DNA of 64,000 bases from Streptomyces humicola (GTDB lineage Bacteria > Actinomycetota > Actinomycetes > Streptomycetales > Streptomycetaceae), in NCBI RefSeq assembly GCF_024436035.1, contig NZ_JANFNG010000010.1, positions 62,001 to 126,000 on the forward strand. The letters run 5' to 3'. The position numbers were made by a program, and so were the translations under genes. This document shows positions 58,994 to 64,000 of this stretch, piece by piece. How positions within the stretch are numbered: position 1 is the first letter of the stretch; every line of letters starts with the position of its first letter. Below the pieces are notes generated by a model, which saw only the letters and a list, made by a program, of their open reading frames with translations, made no database searches and was not told where the DNA came from.

Positions 58994-60265
58994 ATGACCC
59001 GTAGCGCATCCTCGCCCGTGACCGACACCGCCCGCCGTGCGAAGGCGGCCGCCGCCGTGCTCGCGCCGCAGCCGCGGACGGTACGGGACGGTGCGCTGCT
59101 CGCGATCGCCGACTCCCTCGAAGCGCGTTCCGGCGAGATCGTCGCGGCCAACGCCGACGACATCGCCAAGGCCCGCGCGGCGGGAACCAGCGAAGCGATC
59201 ACCGACCGGCTCACCCTCACCCCGGAGCGCATCGCGGCGATCGCCGCGGACGTGCGGCACGTGGTGGGGCTGCCCGACCCCGTCGGCGAGGTGGTGCGCG
59301 GCTCCACCCTTCCGAACGGCCTGGAGCTGCGGCAGGTCCGGGTCCCGCTCGGGGTGGTCGGGATCATCTACGAGGCCCGGCCCAACGTCACGGTGGACGC
59401 CGCCGCCCTGTGCCTGAAGTCCGGCAACGCGGTGCTGCTGCGCGGCTCCTCCTCCGCGTACGCCTCGAACAGCGCGCTCGTCGCCGTGCTGCGCGACGCC
59501 GTGGAGAGCGCCGGGCTGCCGGCCGACGTCGTCCAGCTGGTGCCGGGGGAGAGCCGGGAGTCGGTACGGGAGCTGATGCGCGCCCGTGGCCTGGTCGACG
59601 TGCTCATTCCGCGCGGCGGTGCCTCGCTGATCAGGACGGTCGTGGAGGAGTCCACGGTGCCCGTCATCGAGACGGGCACGGGGAACTGCCATGTGTACGT
59701 CGACGAGCACGCCGACATCGAGATGGCTGTGAAGATCCTCGTCAACTCCAAGGCGTCCCGGCCGAGCGTGTGCAACGCCGCCGAGACGGTGCTCGTCCAC
59801 GCCGGGATCGCCGACGCCTTCCTGCCGCGCGCGCTGGCCGCGCTCTGCGAGGCCGGCGTGACGGTGCATGGCGACGACGCCTGGCAGCGCGCGGGCAAGG
59901 ACGCCGGGACGCACGTGATCGCGGCCACCGAGGAGGACTGGGCGGCCGAGTACCTCTCGTACGACATCGCGGCGGCCGTCGTGCCCGGCCTCGAGGCCGC
60001 TGTGGAGCACATCAGGCGCTGGAGCTCCGGCCACACCGAGGCGATCGTCACCCGCGACCAGGGCGCGGCCCGGCGCTTCGTGGCGCTGGTCGACTCCACT
60101 GCGGTCATGGTCAACGCCTCGACGCGGTTCACCGACGGCGGTCAGTTCGGCTTCGGCGCCGAGATCGGCATCTCCACGCAGAAGCTGCACGCCCGCGGTC
60201 CTATGGGGCTGCCGGAGCTCACCTCGACGAAGTACGTGGTCACCGGCGAGGGCCACATCCGCTGA
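58994..60265 (+). CDS. proA: Gamma-glutamyl phosphate reductase
   Basis: A 423-residue NADPH-dependent reductase, second step of proline synthesis. Active Cys260 in [34 protein letters not shown] and GRGGASL-like (PRGGASLIR) segments fit the ALDH-fold family. ATG 58994 is chosen from homologue fit. Confidence 0.97.
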   Translation: MTRSASSPVTDTARRAKAAAAVLAPQPRTVRDGALLAIADSLEARSGEIVAANADDIAKARAAGTSEAITDRLTLTPERIAAIAADVRHVVGLPDPVGEVVRGSTLPNGLELRQVRVPLGVVGIIYEARPNVTVDAAALCLKSGNAVLLRGSSSAYASNSALVAVLRDAVESAGLPADVVQLVPGESRESVRELMRARGLVDVLIPRGGASLIRTVVEESTVPVIETGTGNCHVYVDEHADIEMAVKILVNSKASRPSVCNAAETVLVHAGIADAFLPRALAALCEAGVTVHGDDAWQRAGKDAGTHVIAATEEDWAAEYLSYDIAAAVVPGLEAAVEHIRRWSSGHTEAIVTRDQGAARRFVALVDSTAVMVNASTRFTDGGQFGFGAEIGISTQKLHARGPMGLPELTSTKYVVTGEGHIR

Positions 60266-60366
60266 TCCGCGCCGGCCTCCGGCCGTGGCGCGTCAAATCG
60301 TGCGGTCCGCCGCGGATTTCGCCGGCGCCCTGCCCAAGGCGCCGCCATCGGGCTTACCCTGGTGGG

Positions 60367-60921
60367 GTGTCTGAGGAAGTGGGCGGCACGCCGTTCCCGG
60401 ACGGTGAGGACCACGGCGGCGCGGACGACGAGTTCGCATCCGTGGTCTTCGACGAGGCCTTCATACGCGCTGCCGTGATCCACGAGCCCACCGCGCACGA
60501 GCGCATGCTCGCCGCCGCCCAGGCGCGTGCGGAGGCCGATGCGGCCCGTACCCGTGTCGGCGCGGTCGACGACGAGGGCGTGGACGACGACGGCGGCCCC
60601 TACGACGGCTACCGAGCGGGCCGCCACCACTATCAGGACGACGAGGACGAGGACGACGAGGGCCGCCTCTGGCAGCGCGGCCCGCACCGCCACCGTCGCC
60701 CGTACGGCGGACACAGCCGCTGGCACCGCACCGTGGCCTGGCTGCTCGCTCTGGTCATGGGCATAGGCGTGGTCGCGCTGACCTTCGCCGCCGTCTACCG
60801 CGGGGCGGCAGGCGGCAGCCGCCAGCCCTCCCCGCCGCCCGCGAGCGGACGCGTCGACACCCCGGCCACCCCGACCGCGCACCCGTCGGTCCGCGCCGCC
60901 TCACCCGCGGCCGCCCCCTGA
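60367..60921 (+). CDS. Membrane protein with SVVFDE motif, short paralogue
   Basis: A 184-residue single-pass protein. Cytoplasmic N-terminus with DDEFASVVFDEAFIRAAVIH and AHERM, then an Asp/Glu/His/Arg-rich linker, one transmembrane helix (VAWLLALVMGIGVVALTFAA) and a short Pro/Ser/Ala-rich outer tail. Shares the N-terminal motif with the next gene. GTG 60367 start. Function unknown. Confidence 0.75.
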   Translation: MSEEVGGTPFPDGEDHGGADDEFASVVFDEAFIRAAVIHEPTAHERMLAAAQARAEADAARTRVGAVDDEGVDDDGGPYDGYRAGRHHYQDDEDEDDEGRLWQRGPHRHRRPYGGHSRWHRTVAWLLALVMGIGVVALTFAAVYRGAAGGSRQPSPPPASGRVDTPATPTAHPSVRAASPAAAP

Positions 60922-61050
60922 CCTCCGGTCATACGTTCGACATACTTCTGTCATTCCCCGGCGTGCAGCCATGAGCTGTGCTGACGTGAATTCAGAAGTT
61001 GTCCCGTACCGGGACGTTTACCTGGGCCATGACAGACCTACTCTTGTCGT

Positions 61051-62196
61051 ATGGCCGGGCGTGGAGACCCTCCGGAGGGGACACCGCAGGGCGTCCCGGG
61101 GGGTGGTGACGACGAGTACGGGTCCGTCGTATTCGACGAATCGTTCGTCCGTGCTGCCCGCATACAGGAGTACTCGGCGCGCGAGCGCATGGGCGACGCC
61201 GCACGTGCGGTCCGCACCCGGCACCCATGGTCGCGCGGCGGCGCCCAGCGGCAGGTCTTCGTCCTCCTCCTGCTGATCGTGCTGGCCTTCGGTACCGCCG
61301 TCTACATGGGCGTACGCCACCCGTACCGGCCGCCGCTGCCCCCGCAGGCCCAGCCGCTGAGGATCACCCTGATTCCGCTCGCCCCGCAGGGCCCGGTGCC
61401 CGAGGCCTCGGCCGACCCGCTCTTCACCGCCGACGGAGGCGCCCGCTACCGGGTCGGCGCCGACGGGTACACCCTGCCGCCCGCCCACGCCACCGCGGAC
61501 TTCTCCGAGGGGGAGGTGCTGCAGGCGCTCACCATAGCCAAGGACTACCTCGTCGCCTCGTCCCTCGACCCGGCCGCGCTCACCGGCGGCGATGTGCGCG
61601 GGGTGCGTGAGCTGCTCAATCCCGGCCAGCTCGACCAGTTCGACCGCAGCCTCGCCCGGCCCGCCGACGACGGGCAGTACGCGGCGACCGGCTGGCTCGT
61701 GCGGTTCGACCCCGCCCGTTACGCCCTTGCCGCCCAGCAGGTGCTGGTGCAGGGCACGATGTCGGTGAGCGAGCCGAGCGCCGACGGCATCCTCGTCACC
61801 ACCGACCACACGCTGGTCTACACCGTGCGGTCCGTGGTGGACGGCGCGGTCGCGGGCGCCGCGCTGGGGGCCGACCGGCCCGTGGCGACGCCCGCCTCGC
61901 ACTTCACCGTCAGGCGCCAGCTGCAGCTGTACTTCACCCGCGACGATCTGCAGGGCCACGAGGCCGAGGTCCTGCAGGCCGCAGTCGAGGCCGGTCCGCT
62001 CGCGTGCACCGCCGACTCGGCCGCGTACTTCCGCCCCCTGCTCGCCGGTCAGGCCGCCGGTGCCCAGGCGGCGGGCATCGACCCGTACGACCACGGCAGG
62101 CCCGTCGCCTCCGGCTGCGGTCTGCTCAATCCCGGTCCGGTCCCGTCCCGGACTCCGTCCCCGTCCCCGGCTCGTCCGTCCCGCCCCAGCCGCTGA
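61051..62196 (+). CDS. Membrane protein with SVVFDE motif, long paralogue
   Basis: A 381-residue single-pass protein. The N-terminal DDEYGSVVFDESFVRAARIQ and ARERMGDAARA motif matches the preceding gene; one transmembrane helix (VFVLLLLIVLAFGTAVYMGV) leads to an external domain of about 260 residues and a Ser/Pro/Arg tail. The last 71 bp overlap the convergent peptidase gene. Function unknown to me; conserved in this position in Streptomyces, as I recall. Confidence 0.8.
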   Translation: MAGRGDPPEGTPQGVPGGGDDEYGSVVFDESFVRAARIQEYSARERMGDAARAVRTRHPWSRGGAQRQVFVLLLLIVLAFGTAVYMGVRHPYRPPLPPQAQPLRITLIPLAPQGPVPEASADPLFTADGGARYRVGADGYTLPPAHATADFSEGEVLQALTIAKDYLVASSLDPAALTGGDVRGVRELLNPGQLDQFDRSLARPADDGQYAATGWLVRFDPARYALAAQQVLVQGTMSVSEPSADGILVTTDHTLVYTVRSVVDGAVAGAALGADRPVATPASHFTVRRQLQLYFTRDDLQGHEAEVLQAAVEAGPLACTADSAAYFRPLLAGQAAGAQAAGIDPYDHGRPVASGCGLLNPGPVPSRTPSPSPARPSRPSR

Positions 62197-63214
62197 ACCG
62201 GCCGCGCAGCCTGCCCCCAAGGTCGCCCGCACCTGACGAGAGGTCACGGATCAGCCCCATCAGCGGATCCTTGCTGCTCTTCACCGAGTCGGCGTAGTGG
62301 CCCGCGGACTCCTTGAACGACTCGTACACCGAGGCGTCCTTGTCGTCCTCGCGGCGTGGGTAATGCCCGTCCATGATGCGCTGGTAGTCACGGCTTTCCG
62401 CCCATCTCTTCAGCTCGGCGGCGCGTACCGTGGTAAACGGGTGCGTGCGGGGCAGCATGTTCATCAGCTTCAGCACGGAGTCGCGCAGATCACCGCCCGC
62501 CTCGTACTCCTGCGCCTGTTCGAGGAAGGCGTCGACATTCATCTGGTGCAGATGGTCACCGCCGGCGAGTTTCATCAGGCTGCGCAGCGACGCCTGCAGA
62601 TCCTGGCCGACGAGCAGGCCGGCCCGGTCGCCCGACAGCTCCGACTTGCGGAACCACTCGCGCAGCGCGCTGACCACGGCCGAAACGGCCAGATTGCCCA
62701 GGGGTATCCACGCCACCCGGATCGCCAGGTTGGTGAGGAACAGCAGGATCGTGCGGTACACGGCGTGGCCCGACAGCGCATGGCCCGTCTCATGGCCCAC
62801 CGCGGCCCGCATCTCCTCCTCGTCGAGGAGCTCCATCAGGCCCGTGGTCACCACGATCACCGGCTCGTCGAGCCCGATGCACATCGAGTTGGGCTGCGGG
62901 TCCTGGGTGACGTACAGCGGCGGGACCTTCTCCAGATCCAGGATCGAGCAGGCGTCGCACAGCATGTCGTACAGGTGAGGGAACTGCTGCTCGCTCACCC
63001 GCACCGAGTCCGAGAGGAACAGCAGCCGCAGCGAGCGCTCAGGCAGCAGCCCGCCGACGGCCTTGAGGACCGTCTGGAAACCGCTTACCTTGCGCAGCGC
63101 CACCAAGGCAGAGCGGTCCGCCGGATGTTCGTAGGCGCGCGACGACATGCCCGGGTAACGCGTGCGGGTGCGGGCGGGCACGTGCGGCTGCTCAGGTCCC
63201 TGCGGCTCGGTCAT
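62126..63214 (-). CDS. M48-family metallopeptidase
   Basis: A 362-residue peptidase of the HtpX/Ste24 clan. Zinc motif His141-Glu142-Thr-Gly-His145 (AAVGHETGHALSGH), with the third ligand likely in the SELSGDRAG segment. One or two hydrophobic segments follow the zinc site (ILLFLTNLAIRVAWIPLGNL). The C-terminal Gly/Thr/Glu tail overlaps the neighbour's tail. Start ATG 63214; a longer start at 63244 is possible. May handle membrane protein quality control. Confidence 0.9.
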   Translation of the reverse strand: MTEPQGPEQPHVPARTRTRYPGMSSRAYEHPADRSALVALRKVSGFQTVLKAVGGLLPERSLRLLFLSDSVRVSEQQFPHLYDMLCDACSILDLEKVPPLYVTQDPQPNSMCIGLDEPVIVVTTGLMELLDEEEMRAAVGHETGHALSGHAVYRTILLFLTNLAIRVAWIPLGNLAVSAVVSALREWFRKSELSGDRAGLLVGQDLQASLRSLMKLAGGDHLHQMNVDAFLEQAQEYEAGGDLRDSVLKLMNMLPRTHPFTTVRAAELKRWAESRDYQRIMDGHYPRREDDKDASVYESFKESAGHYADSVKSSKDPLMGLIRDLSSGAGDLGGRLRGRFSGWGGTDEPGTGTESGTGPDRD

Positions 63215-63288
63215 CGGCTCACGCTCCCCTGCGGTCGGTCCCACACCCCACCATAGGCCGGGCCGGCGACAGGGCTACTCTGCTTCTC

Positions 63289-63447
63289 ATGTTCCCGATG
63301 CACCATCTCGCCGCGCTGCTCGCCGACGCCTCCGCCGACTCGCAGCAGGGCCCCGGCACGCTGCTGCGCGTCGTCATCGTCGTCGCGGTCCTGGGCGCGG
63401 CCTTTCTCGCCTGGTTCCTGCTGCGCGGCTACGGCGACAAAGACTGA
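63289..63447 (+). CDS. Tiny membrane protein (52 aa)
   Basis: Frame starting MFPMHHLAALLADASADSQQ, one transmembrane helix (LLRVVIVVAVLGAAFLAWFLL) and a charged RGYGDKD end. Codon bias is typical. Upstream of nadD together with another tiny membrane gene. Confidence 0.65.
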   Translation: MFPMHHLAALLADASADSQQGPGTLLRVVIVVAVLGAAFLAWFLLRGYGDKD

Positions 63448-63529
63448 TCGCCCGACACGGCTACACTCCTGATCGCACAACCGACCGCAACAGAGCACTG
63501 ACAGACGACCGCGAGGGGCACCGCCGATC

Positions 63530-63679
63530 ATGACTGCCGCACGCATCCCCGCCGCCCTGGCCTCGCTCGCCGAGGGCGGGCACCACAACAGCCTCAACCC
63601 CTATCTCACGGGCGGCGGCGCGCTGTTCGCCCTGCTCCTCCTGCTGTGGATCACCACCCGCTTCAACCGGGACCGCTGA
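63530..63679 (+). CDS. Tiny membrane protein (49 aa)
   Basis: [20 protein letters not shown] followed by one hydrophobic segment ([18 protein letters not shown]) and NRDR. Found 64 bp before nadD; the His-rich NPYLTGGGA border is distinctive. Function unknown. Confidence 0.65.
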   Translation: MTAARIPAALASLAEGGHHNSLNPYLTGGGALFALLLLLWITTRFNRDR

Positions 63680-63743
63680 GCCGTCCGCGGCTCTTCGCCC
63701 CTCTCGGCGCCACGCGGGGCCACGCCAAGTAGGGTGTGCTCGC

Positions 63744-64000
63744 ATGGGAGAGCAGGCAGTGCCCGTGCCCCCCTCCGCGAACGCCGACGGAGGGGTCGGG
63801 CCGGCGAGGAAACGACTCGGCGTGATGGGCGGGACATTCGATCCCATCCACCACGGCCACCTGGTCGCGGCCAGCGAGGTGGCGCACCTCTTCCGCCTCG
63901 ACGAGGTGGTCTTCGTCCCGACCGGTCAGCCCTGGCAGAAGGAACACAAGCGGGTGTCCCCGGCGGAGGACCGCTATCTGATGACGGTCATCGCGACCGC
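63744..64000 (+). CDS. nadD: Nicotinate-nucleotide adenylyltransferase (partial, right edge)
   Basis: The first 85 residues of NadD, which adenylates nicotinate mononucleotide in NAD synthesis. The nucleotide-binding motif [18 protein letters not shown] is complete, followed by [14 protein letters not shown] variable ~26-residue N-terminal extension precedes it. Runs off the right edge. Confidence 0.95.
   Translation, partial: MGEQAVPVPPSANADGGVGPARKRLGVMGGTFDPIHHGHLVAASEVAHLFRLDEVVFVPTGQPWQKEHKRVSPAEDRYLMTVIAT

Overview
The window is a chromosomal segment of a Streptomyces or very close actinobacterial relative. It is very GC-rich with strong third-position G/C bias and many GTG starts. The backbone gene order (pepN, rpiB, nei, tRNAs, tig, clpP1P2, clpX, valS, folC, ndk, mreBCD, pbp2, rodA, CYTH-CHAD, radical SAM, rne, rplU, rpmA, obg, proB, proA, nadD) is the one I know from Streptomyces coelicolor. 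No rRNA operon and no CRISPR array are visible.

Layout. 1-970 is an eroded accessory patch: a VapB-like antitoxin running off the left edge, a frameshifted XRE/DUF5753 remnant and a DUF397 gene. 970-13.1 kb holds an amidase, 4-alpha-glucanotransferase, two M1 aminopeptidases separated by a DUF559-like protein, a DsbA-fold mycothiol-type oxidoreductase behind a good sigma-R promoter, and a deleted Uma2 gene. 13.1-22.5 kb carries two amino-acid permeases around BioY, rpiB-nei, an Eis-type acetyltransferase, a membrane SpoIIE-type phosphatase, two small membrane proteins and a VOC protein. 22.8-31.7 kb has tRNA-Gly and tRNA-Pro, then protein folding and proteolysis (tig, clpP1, clpP2, clpX) with a ClgR-type operator, a tail-anchored secreted-domain protein, and valS. 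31.8-42.4 kb is folC-DUF4233, ndk, and the cell-wall elongation/sporulation cluster mreB-mreC-mreD-PBP2-rodA followed by a CYTH-CHAD gene with a bldA-type TTA codon.

The most unusual part is 44.40-49.75 kb. A roughly 5.3-kb element encoding a large serine recombinase has inserted into the last codons of the radical SAM (TIGR03960-type) gene. The element brings its own recoded version of the gene's C-terminus, so the host reading frame is restored at the left junction. The displaced native tail survives, frameshifted, at the right junction. Inside are a regulator with a beta-barrel-like C-terminal half, a truncated small membrane ORF, a Cys/His-containing protein, a methyltransferase, a C-terminal relic of a pSAM2-type replication initiator, a small basic protein, and the integrase. 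The integrase and the small basic gene each contain one TTA codon.

49.8-64 kb returns to the backbone: the TIGR03936-type partner of the radical SAM protein, RNase E/G with six PAGPP-type repeats flanking its catalytic core, rplU-rpmA-obg, proB and proA, two paralogous membrane proteins sharing an N-terminal motif, an M48 peptidase, two tiny membrane proteins, and the start of nadD.
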